Source of the DNA: Archegozetes longisetosus
Lineage: Eukaryota > Arthropoda > Arachnida > Sarcoptiformes > Trhypochthoniidae
Length of the DNA stretch: 64,000 bases
NCBI GenBank assembly: GCA_018873245.2
Contig: JAEMBT020000006.1
Location: 14,292,387-14,356,386 of the forward strand
Direction of reading: 5' to 3'
Below, piece after piece: positions 26,702 through 37,983 of the stretch. The notes under the pieces were generated by a model, which did no database searches, was not told the DNA's origin, and was given only the letters and a program-made list of their open reading frames with translations. The translations under genes and the position numbers were made by a program. Numbering within the stretch: the first letter of the stretch is position 1; every line of letters starts with the position of its first letter.

Positions 26702-27271
26702 TTAGGGTTTTCCATTTTTATCTAGAATATTAGTATAATTTAGAAAATTAGTTCTGTTAGCTTTGAAATATTCAAAAGTCTCCGACTGACTCGACACTAA
26801 AATTGGTGGTATTTTTCTCTGTCTAAATTTGATAGTATTATCAGTATTATCATTAATAAAATTGCTATTTTGGTGACCTTTCTTATTAGGAAGAGCCACA
26901 ACAGCGTTAGCTGAAGAACTAGCAGAAGTATGATGTAAGTCATTATTTGGGGAATGCTTTTGCTGAATATTGTTTAACATATCAGACGATCCTTTAGCTG
27001 AAAATGAGGAACTATTTATGACTTCGAGAAATAACTTAATCTGCTCTAATAGATCAACAATAAGAAGCTGTTGATGTTTGACTTGTTGCTGCAAATGTAC
27101 ATTCATTTTCTCTATTTTTTCCTGTTTTTCTAGTAAAAGCTCACTCAAGTCTTGCTGCTGTTGTAAAAGTAATAAAATTGGTTTTAGATGTGATTCTTGT
27201 GCATCAGTTGGTGGCTGCACTTGTGAGACACCCATCTGTGCTGTCGGTTGAAGTAGTAAAGTTAATAACAT
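26702..27271 (-). CDS. Unidentified Gln-rich coiled-coil protein or exon
   Basis: The open frame encodes 189 residues from ATG 27271 and stays open about 26 codons further upstream (to about 27349) before a stop, so it may be the last exon of a longer gene. The first third is Leu/Gln-rich with a heptad-like coiled coil (LLLLQQQQDLSELLLEKQEK onward, about residues 32-85). The middle is Ser/Asn-rich and low-complexity. The last 40 residues are basic then aromatic (FRQRKIPPILV...FEYFKANRTNFLNY). I do not recognise it. The layout of a coiled coil followed by a Pro/Phe-rich segment is reminiscent of retrotransposon Gag proteins, but no reverse transcriptase is nearby. Nothing shows its function. 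Confidence 0.45.
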   Translation of the reverse strand: MLLTLLLQPTAQMGVSQVQPPTDAQESHLKPILLLLQQQQDLSELLLEKQEKIEKMNVHLQQQVKHQQLLIVDLLEQIKLFLEVINSSSFSAKGSSDMLNNIQQKHSPNNDLHHTSASSSANAVVALPNKKGHQNSNFINDNTDNTIKFRQRKIPPILVSSQSETFEYFKANRTNFLNYTNILDKNGKP

Positions 27272-27349
27272 GTTCGACGATCTGCCAATTGGTTCAGTAT
27301 TAGCTGTTTTGTTGCTTTTCTCTACATGACTGTTACCAATACTTGTACT

Positions 27350-28451
27350 TTAATGCAAGTGAAATCATGAAATTTGATTTATATGAAAACTCCTTCTGAT
27401 ATCAAATTGATAACTACCTGAAAATACTGCCCTTATTTGTGTCGACCCAAACACTAGCCTTAGACCGTGATAATGCTTTTAAGGGATCGTCAGATTTTGA
27501 AAGATCTAAATTGTCATAATTTTAAATTTAAATAATTATAAAACTAGAAAAAGGTATAATTTTCCTAAAAATCTAAGGTTTTGTCTTTTAGACCAAACTA
27601 CATGACGACGCCAAATTAGACTCAGCATACAGCTAATAAGACTTGAATGAAATATTTAATAGTTAGTCTTAAATTAATTTTAGGTTCTTTTCCAAAACAT
27701 AATTAGTTTATAAGTATTTTGAACAAACATTCATAAATCTTACGTTCATTATTACACAAAACTATTGCAATTATTGTAATCAACAGAATTACTTTGAATT
27801 TAAGTTTAGGTATAATACTCATCTCTTGATCGCATCAGATTTACTATATTTGATGTTCACTTTTATAAACAGACGGGTTATCAAAATCAAATTAATTTTC
27901 ATACTATCGGATTACGTTTCAATTTATTTATATTTATAAAAAACGAATGAAATTTATAGTTGAATAATCATTGTGGTGTCCAATTTTTTGTATTAACGAG
28001 TTGTTTCTGAACCAAATATCTAACCCAATATATGATTTCATTAGTTTTTATTGAAAAACTCCAGAAAAATAGGAATATTCTATTTGACTTTATAATTAAC
28101 CTGAATTGTGATGATGTACAAATACTTATGATTAGAATGGTTTCTTATTCTAATGAAAGTACCATAAATTGTCACTACACTCAATTTACGAGCTTACGAA
28201 AATAGATCGATATTAAGAAAAATTAACTTATTATTCGCAATAGATCGTCGAATCAATATATTTTTACAGTAATAAAATTTGAGCTGTTTAATGAGTTCTT
28301 CAATTTTTAGAATTGAGATAATATAAAAAAAATAAAATAATAGATAATTAGGCATAACATACCGTAAAAACATACATTCAAGTTATTAGACTATAAAATT
28401 GATGATCACTTTGAGAGGTGACTTGACGTACGTTCGAGTACCACATTCAAT
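27350..28451. other. Intergenic
   Basis: AT-rich sequence between the Gln-rich frame and the chemoreceptor gene. No features recognised. Confidence 0.5.
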
Positions 28452-29766
28452 ATGAGTTCTGAAAATGCCAAGTCCGTCAAAAAATGCAAAAACCAAGATT
28501 TCGATGCTTCAGAGATGTTACCATCAAATATATTGATCCCATCGGCTGGAACTCATTTATACCAAATTGGACTGTCTTATTTTCAAGATTATTCTGAAAC
28601 CAGAAATAGATTTCATGATCCAAAATTTATTGTAACAATCAATTTGGTTCTACTTATCAGATGTCTCACCTCATTATTAATATCTGAAGAGAGTTCATAT
28701 TACTTCATAATTTTAGGAGATTTCTCGTACTTTCTAAAAGGAAGAATACACCTGAATACTGCAGCAGTTCTTATAATAATTCTCACACTTGTATCGCAAT
28801 ATCTTCATTACAGAAACTATAAGAAAAACATCAATCCAACATATCTGAAATCTTTCCGGTTGATTTCTGGATCTGTTTCGCCCAAAAGTATTGGTCTGAC
28901 AAAAAGATGGAGAATTCATAAAATCATGAAAATTTCAAAATGGTTATTCACTTTCAGCTATTTATTCACTAAAATTGCTCTTCCTTTGGCCGCATTTATG
29001 GTTTCTATTATTCCTTTGGTCCGAAACTGTTCGTTATTTGAGTTAATCGTTTTCGGAATACCAAATACTCTATTGTTCACGTTTTGCTGCTATTTCATAT
29101 ACAGTTATCTAACCTATCAATTAGTTTACTTTCAGATAATCTGTCTTTATATCATTTACAGAAATAGAGAAATCAATGAGAAAATCGCAATCGGTATGAG
29201 AAGGAAAATAAGATTCACAAATCTTAATATCAATTCTATCATTCACTCATTACACTCAATATATTCGGATATAAATGATTACGATTCTAACTATTGGTCG
29301 GAATATATATTCTGGATTTGGATACTATTCGCTTCTATAATAAACACATTCATTTATTTAACTTTATTCGCACCAATGAGTTTTATTATGAGACTTCTTT
29401 TTATTTTTGGTTCTTTAATATTCATTATAACTTTGATGCTTATCATAAGCACTGCTTCTTCCGTCACCCTGCAAGTCCATGAATCATACAGAATTCTCAA
29501 TTTTTTGATCCATCATCTTCATGTTAATTCACCAATTGATGGCAAGCTTAAGGTTTGTTAGGGAAGCTATTCAAAATAGTGATCAATTCAATTTTGTCTT
29601 ATTTCATATTCAAACATTACAGTTATTGTCATTAATTGAGAGAATTGGTAAACAAAATATTGGATTTTACTGTTGGAAATTGTTTGTCATAAATTATTAC
29701 CGTGGATACGAAGTAAGGAAGAGAAACTCTGATAGAATTATAACTCAAATATGTTACTCAAATTGA
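28452..29766 (+). CDS. Gustatory-type seven-helix chemoreceptor (2 exons)
   Basis: Predicted plasma-membrane, ligand-gated channel-type receptor of the arthropod gustatory receptor family; the ligand is unknown. Exon 1 is 28452-29552 and exon 2 is 29623-29766, separated by a 70-nt phase-0 intron (aag|gtttgt ... cattacag). The product is 414 residues, typical for the family. About seven hydrophobic segments are visible, the first near residues 58-78. The C-terminal exon carries LIERIGKQNIGFYCWKLF and then VINYYRGYE, resembling the last helix of mite gustatory receptors as I recall them. A phase-0 intron just before the last helix is also typical of the family. Without the splice, exon 1 would stop after GKLKVC and lose helix 7. 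It is a single copy here, although such genes often occur in arrays. Confidence 0.75.
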
Positions 29767-30183
29767 ATTTACTTTATTTGACAGATCACTACAGTAATAG
29801 CAATGTTTTTGCTAAAAGTCATAGAGATATCAAAATGACCTGAAGTTGGATACAATTGATAGTTTAGTAGTTTAATAAACTCAATGATTTAAACAAACAT
29901 TACTAGATTATTGTTGCGCAGAAATATTGATAAAAAGTTGTAAGTTTCAAAAATTTCTTACTTGTATCTAACAAGGAGAGATTCTAAGGTGAATAAAAAA
30001 CTCACATTTTTCAGTCTCGAAGTCTATATAGTAATATCTGAATGTAATCAACGGATAGCAATTATTATTTACTATAGCGAGGTTACACTATAAGAAGGTT
30101 CGCAATTTGCAAGTATTACTGTGTTAACAGTTTGAGTCTGTAATCAATAATTTTGTACATTGAAAAAGGATTGCTGTAAAAGT
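29767..30183. other. Intergenic between convergent genes
   Basis: Short spacer between the 3' ends of the receptor (+) and the secreted-protein gene (-). Nothing else recognised. Confidence 0.5.
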
Positions 30184-31369
30184 TCACATTTCAAAGTGCG
30201 TAATAATAGCGACAGTAGGCGCTATACTACTCTTATACTTATGTCTTGAAGCTAACAGTGTTTCGTCATTTGTATTAACTAAATCCTTCAGAGGATTCCA
30301 AATACTAGAATTAAAAATGCGATTACAGGCATCGGTTGAGGTGTAGGAACCACACGTGAACTCTATCACATCTCTTGTCGAGCCATCGATCATTTGCATT
30401 ACATAACCAACATTTTGTTCGTCACATATTTTGCCGATTTCTCGTTCAATGCAATCACGTCTTTGATGGTAAGTACAGCAAACGGCTGGTATTTGCCATT
30501 CGGCAGATATTTGTTTGTAAATAAACTCTAATTGTACTATATGTTTATCAATACATATATTGGTTCCGTGAAGTTTTTCTTTTGGCGACCAACACTTTGC
30601 AAACTCTAAAAACTCTGAGAAAATATTAATAGTTTTCTTACGAGATCAAAACATTTTGACAGAGTGTTAAAAGTTTACGTTTTCTTATCTCAGGATTTCT
30701 ACATCTTCGACGAATAACTTGTTGCATATCATAAGTGAATATAGAGAATGCCTGTTGTGGAAATGGTGGCAAACACGTTCTTCCGTATTTTCGAAGGCAT
30801 TTTATGCTATCAAGCATTATTCTGTGGTTGAATAACGTTAAAAACAATTATCATAGAGTATAAACTTTGAGTCTTTATTGTTGAGAATCCCGCTCATGAA
30901 CATACTCAATGCGTTTGCAGATAATATTCCTTAACTTTTACTTTTAAGAATGCGAATCTGAGCCTGATTTTCAACAATACTTGTCTTTTACTTTTCTGAA
31001 ATAAAACTTTGTCTCATACATGCAATGTTTGTCCATATCTTCTTCAGTTAACGGAATGAAAACGTCTGGATCACCAAAGAATGTGATTTGTTTACCACAC
31101 TGATCGGCTTCTTCTACAGTATACGAACATCTCTTTCCTTCAACTATTAGTAAACCTATCACTTAATGAAGAAATGTAAAATAAGTTTCCGAATACACTT
31201 GAACGTACAAGTGAGGATCTCATATATTTGCTCAAATCGATTGATTAGACTTACAAACAAGTAATAGTAATGTTATCAAAAACATGATGACCGATAGCTT
31301 CCAAAGATTTTTATCGGTTTCTCTCTCACTTACTTTTCTACCAAACTTATCAAAATCCAAGGAACACAT
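30184..31369 (-). CDS. Secreted cysteine-rich protein (4 exons)
   Basis: Probably an extracellular protein. Minus-strand exons are 31369-31255, 31143-31020, 30821-30679 and 30614-30184. All introns are GT-AG and in phase (111, 198 and 64 nt), giving 270 residues. A hydrophobic stretch VIMFLITLLLLVF follows Met29, which would itself begin a classical signal peptide, so the true start may be Met29. The mature part has 14 cysteines, with blocks EADQCGK, FGDPDVFIPLTEEDMDKHC, IKCLRKYGRTCL, RKQFLEFAKCW and NICIDKH. This DKHC...KCL..Y...CL spacing is, from memory, shared with uncharacterised secreted proteins common in arachnids and other arthropods. The function is unknown. The C-terminal half (residues about 170-270) adds more cysteines ending in a basic, hydrophobic tail. 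Confidence 0.7.
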
Positions 31370-31894
31370 CTGAATTTATTTATCAAGAAACTAATTTAAT
31401 TGTATATAGAACGAGTTGTCAGCAAAACCGCAAAATCAAAATTAATCTAAATTAAATTTTCAAATTAGTTTCAAAAAGATTAATAGACTTATACACGTAA
31501 AACTTAAATCATCTTATTTGTATTTGAGGTTTTATTTGTTAAATACAGTTTGTAAAAAAGATTAGTTCAAGCCTTACTCAATTATCAATTTAGATAATGT
31601 TATAAATAAAATTTTGATTAAATTCTTAACTGAAAAAACATATTTTCAGATAAAGTTAAATATGTGATCGAAATCTATTGAAGTCGCAAGTAAATTTCAA
31701 GTATGTGAGACCGTATCGCACGATTGACATTCACACTTAAGTTTGCTGTTTGGTTAGGTCTTTATTATTAGTGTGCAATAATGAGCGATCAGTCATGCAG
31801 AACAAAATGCGACTACTATTCAAATAAGAGCTTATTTAAAAACTTTTTAAGTTTAGTAAAAACTACTTTTATATTATTTCTTAAACGCATCACA
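31370..31894. other. Intergenic
   Basis: AT-rich spacer between the secreted-protein gene and the copper-transporter exon, both on the minus strand. No features recognised. Confidence 0.5.
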
Positions 31895-32238
31895 TTAATA
31901 ATTGAATAGAAAGTGTCCAATGCCAGAGCCTATTACAATAGAGATGAATAATGAAGCATTCATTGTCATTATTACCAACATTAATTGATAAGAAATTGTA
32001 ATTTGCATCATATACAGTAGTGTTGAAACGATACGTATTGACTTTGAAGCAAGATTCTCTTTCAATTGTTCCTCGCTTTTCATAACATGGTCTTTCGGAT
32101 TGATTTGTTTGTCTTTAATGAATTGGAGTTCTTGTTCAAGGAATACTATGTTTTTCTGTTGATATTTTCTGATGTAATAAACCAACGCTTGTAATAATAC
32201 AGATAAACCCATCACTAATAGGCACGCGAGGAATAATT
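31895..32238 (-). CDS. Ctr-type copper transporter, C-terminal exon (partial)
   Basis: Copper transporters of the Ctr/SLC31 family form trimers in the plasma or endolysosomal membrane and import Cu(I). This exon begins after an acceptor (aagcag) in phase and starts LFLACLLVMGLSVLLQ. It encodes 113 residues: the end of helix 1 or the following helix, a Lys/Glu-rich loop, then helix 2 with the MLVIM (MxxxM) copper-selectivity motif followed by TMN, and helix 3 with the GSGIG (GxxxG) packing motif, ending HFLFNY. These are the diagnostic Ctr motifs. The Met/His-rich N-terminus and the first helix must come from an upstream exon at higher coordinates, which I could not find by eye up to about 35.3 kb. 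The gene may have a long intron or be a fragment. Confidence 0.75.
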
Positions 32239-34068
32239 CTGCTTAAAAGCAAGAGTCAATTAGTGTAGTACACAGGTAGAGTTTTGCTCAGTTGACAGTA
32301 GAGTGCGACCAACGCCGTAATTACACAGAGTTGAGAGGGGGTTTCAAAAGAAGTTTTGGAAATTTTGAAAAACCAGGTGTTAATTTGAGAAAAATCTTGA
32401 AATTTCCTCGACAATTAAATATATTCAGTAATATATTAGTTTATAAATGAAGGGTGTTAGTCAAAGAGTAGCCTTATGAAAGTTTTCAAAATTTAAAAGG
32501 CCTAATAGAGAAGTCTAACAAAGGCTTAAATCTTCAGGACTGAAATTGTCATTACAATCAACTTATTACAAACACTTTTCTCAGACTTTTCATCATAATG
32601 AATATTTTTTTACATGAAATGTTTAAAAAATTTAATCAAAAGTCAGTTAGATCTTTCAAAGAAGGAAATCAATGAGAAAACTAACTGAAATAAATCATAA
32701 AATTTAAACACAGAATTTTGATTGTAATGAAATTATTCATTAAAAATTAATTTTTGTAAAGAAGTCTGTTTTGAGTAAAATGCTTTTCATTTTTCTTAAG
32801 ATAAAATTTATGCAAAGCATAAACAACTTATTTTTTATACAACTTATAACAAGCGAAAAAATTAAACATTTTGAAGGCAGGATTTTACCAACGAATCATT
32901 AGTTTGAAATTTATTTTGTGGTAACTATTTTACGATAAATCGAGGATTATATTTCTAATGATTGTTGTTTGTCATGAGAAAAAATCGTATATTAGTTGAG
33001 CTCTTTATGTATTTTTATCGAGAACAAAGACTACTCTTCGGCTAATGCCTTCAAATACTATAAACATTAAGAATGAATTATTACCAAATTGAAGTTTTGT
33101 GCTTTATTTTCATCAAATATGCCACTCAGTATTAAAAAAGTATTTCTTGCACTTTTCTATAGCAAGTTTAACTACTAAGGGATAGATTTTATAATTGAAG
33201 TTATCTAAGCAGCAAATATAAAATATTAAACTATCATAAGCTATCTAAACGATATTTATATTTATTATTCATATAATTTATTGTATGCTATAACAAAAAC
33301 TGCTGCGCTCAGTTTGCGCTTAATTTTCTCTATTAGACATCTTAAAAGTTTTCAATATTGTCCCATGTATACGATGCTGAAAACTGTCACATATGTGGAT
33401 TGTATGTGATTGAGATAGATAGGTCAGAACATGGTTCACACCTATTCATCGCTTATTTTCATGAATCATATTAAAAAATAAATCTTATAATTCAGTTAAG
33501 TACAGTTCCCAATAAAAAATCTTTGTCATGCAGGAAAGTATATATTTAAATAAATACACATCTTTGGATTTGGTAGTAATTTTAACAGAAGTTTATGGTA
33601 TTTTAAGAAATATTGAATTCTGGCCCACTAGACATTATTCAGACATTATTAAGCACGTCAATTGAGCTTTTGAAATTGAGTTTTACGACATTTGAGCCTC
33701 CAACAATTAAGCTTAATTTTTTTACCACCCGCCTCCTTCAATAAATGTGAAATTACAGTTTTTAAAATGGGTCCAACTATCATGAGCTCGAATATCGCAA
33801 AGCTCAATTGTCTTCGGCTTAATTGTCCTGGCTTAATTGCCTTCGGCTCAATTGACATGGAATCTTCAAACGTACGTTGTCTCAATTTTCTAGTTATAGT
33901 ACTAATAAAAGCATATAATTAATTTGTTAATTAAAGCAAAAAAGTTCATTTCCTCGAAATACTCAGATAATTTGCGTTAAATGCTATCCCGAAAACTTTT
34001 CAGTAAAATATTATACAGCATCAGAAAAAGTATAAAATTTATTCTAAGTTTCTTTCTATGAATTATAT
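32239..34068. other. Intergenic or intronic (copper-transporter upstream region)
   Basis: The missing 5' exon(s) of the copper transporter should lie here or beyond. No exon with a Met-rich motif was seen. A patch at 33770-33860 repeats short cggcttaattg/ggctcaattg motifs (simple repetition), which explains the overlapping frames there. Confidence 0.4.
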
Positions 34069-34551
34069 TTAGAGATCACTTTTTCGGGTTTAATCTGATG
34101 AAACCTGGAAACCTGGTAAAACCTATCTATTTTGGGGAAAGTCTTTCGGGTTAAACCTGAAAAACCCAGCATCCGCACAAAGTTAATTTTAATTTACTCT
34201 GCGCTCGATACGTGTTTTCGTTCGTCGGAAAACAGTTTTTTGTTTACTTTTATTAAAAAGTGCAACAAAAATAGGAAGAAATAAGAAATTTTCCCTGCAG
34301 TAGTCTAAACCCTTAAAGATCATTACGTGATGCAATGCCAAGAAAAGAACTAGACTCTCACAGAATAGTTTGAATTCGAATGCAATACCATATTTTAGTA
34401 GTGATGTTGAAGGACATCTTAAATGATGTGATTTGTAAATTTAGCAGTTAAATAAAACCCGATTAAACCCGAATTTTTTGTTGCAAAATAAAGCTCGAAA
34501 AAATCCGCTGATTTTAGGATAAAATAAACTCCGAAAACAGTGATCTCTAAT
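34069..34551. mobile_element. MITE-like inverted-repeat element, about 480 bp
   Basis: The left end tagagatcactttttcgggtt and the right end, reverse-complemented as tagagatcactgttttcgg, form terminal inverted repeats. The interior repeats variants of gggtttaa/ttaaaccc (for example cgggttaaacctg and cccgattaaacccg). Flanks are AT-rich (attatatt on the left, attatatta on the right). It is non-coding and shares the internal cgggttta motif with the element at 37984-39219. Confidence 0.6.
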
Positions 34552-36394
34552 TATATTATACGTATTTTTGATGTTATCAAAACTTCTCAGATCTAAATTA
34601 AGTAAGCAATTAAACGTTCGAGTAGAAGTCAAATCTCGAGTTTTTTGCAAGATTTATTTCTAGAATTCTAATGAAGTCGTGAAGTTCATGTTTAAGTTTA
34701 GACATACCTGTATTTGATTCTAATGAGAACCACTTGAATAGTAGAACATCATTGAATACTTTGAAGTGGAAGTAAGGCATTATCTCAGATCAATATAACT
34801 TACACGATTTCTCAGCAGACAATCAGCTAATTTAACTAATAAGAACTTTATTTATTTAGCAGTCTTATTTTGGATCAATTGAAACACTTTTCAAAATATA
34901 TTGCTTTAGAAAAAAATATATTCAAACCATCTGTTATTTACTCAATCATTCATTGATTGTTAATTAAGGTTCCATAATATGTATCGAGTCAAGTTTCAAT
35001 ACTATGACAATTAAAAACTTATTTCAATTAAATATCAAAATATAAACTAAACTTCACTTAATTGTTTGTTGAAATCTTATAATTTTGATAAAACAAAAAT
35101 TTGGTCATAATTTAGTCGAAAATCTTGAATTTACCCATTATTTTCAATTCCAGAACTTTGTTAGTACTGTCTACTACAAAAGCTTGTGTAGTCGTGAATC
35201 GTAAAGAAACGAAAATTTGATAAACTTGAGGTCGATACAACTCATTCAAAAATGTATTAAGTACATTGATATGAATCAACCAGTTACTAATTGACAACTT
35301 TTTAATCATAGATCTTTAGTCTAGTGAATGGGAAAGATATGACTATGACGTAACACTATGACTTAAAAATCTTTTCGTAATTTAAAATGCTTGTATTTCT
35401 TATGAAAAATATTATGAATACTTACTGGCTTTTTTACTTTATTTATAACGATAAATTGAGTTTTTTCTATGAATAAGCAACAAATAAGTTATGATTGCTT
35501 TAAAATTATCTCGTTCCCTTTATCTTATTGGGCCGATTCAGGGATTAATCTGAGATCAATGCATAACTTTTTGAAACCAACTGTACATATAAAAACGTTT
35601 TAAGATAACAGTAGGCAATAGATAAATTTTTCAACAGGTGTACAAATATTTATTGAGAAACATGCGATTGCATATCCTTTGCTTGGTATCTCTTTTCTAC
35701 TATTTAAAAATGACACTTATTTTATTGTGGTTCAACCGGTCGTTAACACTTCTAATAAAAGTAAAACAACTGATAATAAGAAATAGTTTTTATGTAGTTT
35801 CTTATTAGGTTAAGCTTCGATGAACAAAAATATGTTTTGATGCTTTCGTTGTTTTTGAAACAGATAAATTGTATATGAATAGAATTTTTGAACAACTGTC
35901 TTAGTGAATAGGGCTTAAAACTACGGATTGAAAATATGTTTAATGTACAAATAATAGAACTTAATTATTCATCAGTTTGAATTTCTTCATTAAAATAAAC
36001 TTTTAGAGTGAGATAAGAAAATAAATTTTATTGAACGACTCAAAACTTTTACTCATTCTGAATAAAGCCAAAAGTGTTATTTACTTGTTTTTTCTTGTTC
36101 AAATTTTTATTGAATAATTGAATTCAACCAAAAAAGTTTATAAATGTTAATAACCTCGACTCAAAGTGTAAGAAAATTAAGAAATAAAACCATATATAAT
36201 TTTGAACTTTGCTATTATATTTATACATTGAATCTGTAAATGTTTATAAAATTTTTCTATCAACAAATTCTTTATGAACAGATAATGATAAAATGACAAT
36301 ATATTATCTCTTAAAGTTAAAGGTATTAAAATTGATTTTCATTTCTTTCAAATTATGACACATTCAATCTCTAAAACTTAATACAGAGTCTGAG
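34552..36394. other. Intergenic
   Basis: AT-rich and anonymous. A 65-codon minus-strand frame at 35112-35309 has no recognisable features and is not called. Confidence 0.5.
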
Positions 36395-36429
36395 GTGAGA
36401 ACTGCTAAGACAGTTCTTCAAAAGTTTTA

Positions 36430-36716
36430 TTCATATTCACTGTGGTGCAGTCATAAGCGAGTCGAACTTTGGAGTAGAAGTCTCAGGCTCGAGTTCCGTG
36501 GACGATACACTTATTTTTGTGGCGTTTGGTGGCGATACGTTGGTCACATATCCCGCTTATATTCGCCTTCGGTCTCGGCCCTATGCATCTCCCCTGTATG
36601 ACCCCCTCGGCAACCGCAAAAGATTTACTCTTCAATTGGACTGGGGTGAGTCTTCTGAAAGTGAGTTCGATATAGAAAGTGAACGAAAACTGTATCTATT
36701 TTACCGGACTCATTAG
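36430..36716. repeat. GC-richer block with pol III box-like motifs
   Basis: The block stands out from its AT-rich surroundings. It starts with tggtgcagtca (36442 onward), close to a tRNA box A, and 41 bp further carries ggctcgagttccg, close to a tRNA box B. The rest is open in two frames without a recognisable domain. It could be a tRNA-derived SINE or a transposon fragment. It does not fold into a convincing tRNA, so no tRNA is called. Confidence 0.35.
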
Positions 36717-37983
36717 ACTTACTACATAGCTTTTAAAGTATTGTCCAAAGTTTAGTTTTCTTACTCTAATTAAGCCCAAAAGCCTTTACTAAACGGGACA
36801 CTCAACTAGTAATTTCAAATCGATCAGATAGATACTAATGGCATTGAAGTTTATGTTAAGAACCTAAGTGAGACTTTTAAAGGTTAGATATTATTTGATA
36901 AATGAAAAATGAAGTATTAAACAATGTTTTAGCGGAAACCATTTAAAAATTTGTCAACTCAGCTTTTTAATTGATGTCAAGCAATTATCTTTTGAAATCG
37001 TTGCGAAATATTTTTACATACCTTGGTCATATACATCAAGATCCTAGAAACTAAACGTGGGTCAAATTTAAATTCAATATTCAAAGCAGTGCATTATCTT
37101 GATATCTCTTAAATGTCACCTTCAAAAAACACTATTAGTAATTACTAAGTTGTGGAAAAAATTCTTTAAATGAGTTTATCTTATCTTCATTAAGATCTCT
37201 TCCAATATAAATCTTCTACAGAACTAACATTTATTACACTCTTTTCATCATGAAAAATCTAATTTAAGCTTAATGTCATTAGAAATACCAAAACACGACT
37301 CAAATGCATTAAAGAGTGAAATCCCAGGAATAAAATTTCCAAAAAAACTAATTTTTATTTCATGTTTAATCCATTGAATCGATTAGAAAACTTCAGAGCA
37401 GTTCTGAAGATAACGACCTTCAAAATAATATTTGAATTAATCAATTTTGAGTTGCTTTTGGATTTCATTAAATAATAGTCTAAGCTTGAGTTTTCAACCA
37501 ATCAGAATAGTAGCTGTTTAAAAATTATAGCAAAAGAACTACTACACAACGTTTACTAAAGTTTACGAAAAATAACCACTCTTTCAATGTTTCGAGTGTC
37601 TTAAGTTTAATAAACGTCTGATCAAGATTTTTGTTATTCTCGATTGTTTTCTCAGATAGTGAAGGTTTGTTCTTTATAGAAAAAAAATCCTTTTTGTATC
37701 TAGTATTTAATCAACCGTAAGTCAAGTCTAACTTATTTGCTTATTACTTTGTAATGCAGTAGCGCAGCCTTAAGTAATCTGAATCGAGATCTCGCAAATT
37801 TATACAAATTACATTGAAACTAATGCCAAACTATATTTTTCAATATCATATGATTTTATCACAAGACATGAAATTAACTATATCGTATTTTAACTATTTG
37901 AACAAAAATTTTGTTTCCGTATATAGAATCAGCTTCCGTCAGGAAAACAAAGTATCAAAAATGAATCCTAAGATCTTATTTAA
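36717..37983. other. Intergenic
   Basis: Nothing recognised apart from AT-rich sequence. Confidence 0.5.

Noticed and set aside
33658-33922. Overlapping frames on both strands
   Set aside because: They arise from short internal repeats of cggcttaattg-type words and contain no domain.
36442-36500. tRNA gene
   Set aside because: Box-like motifs are present, but acceptor and T-arm pairing are not convincing.
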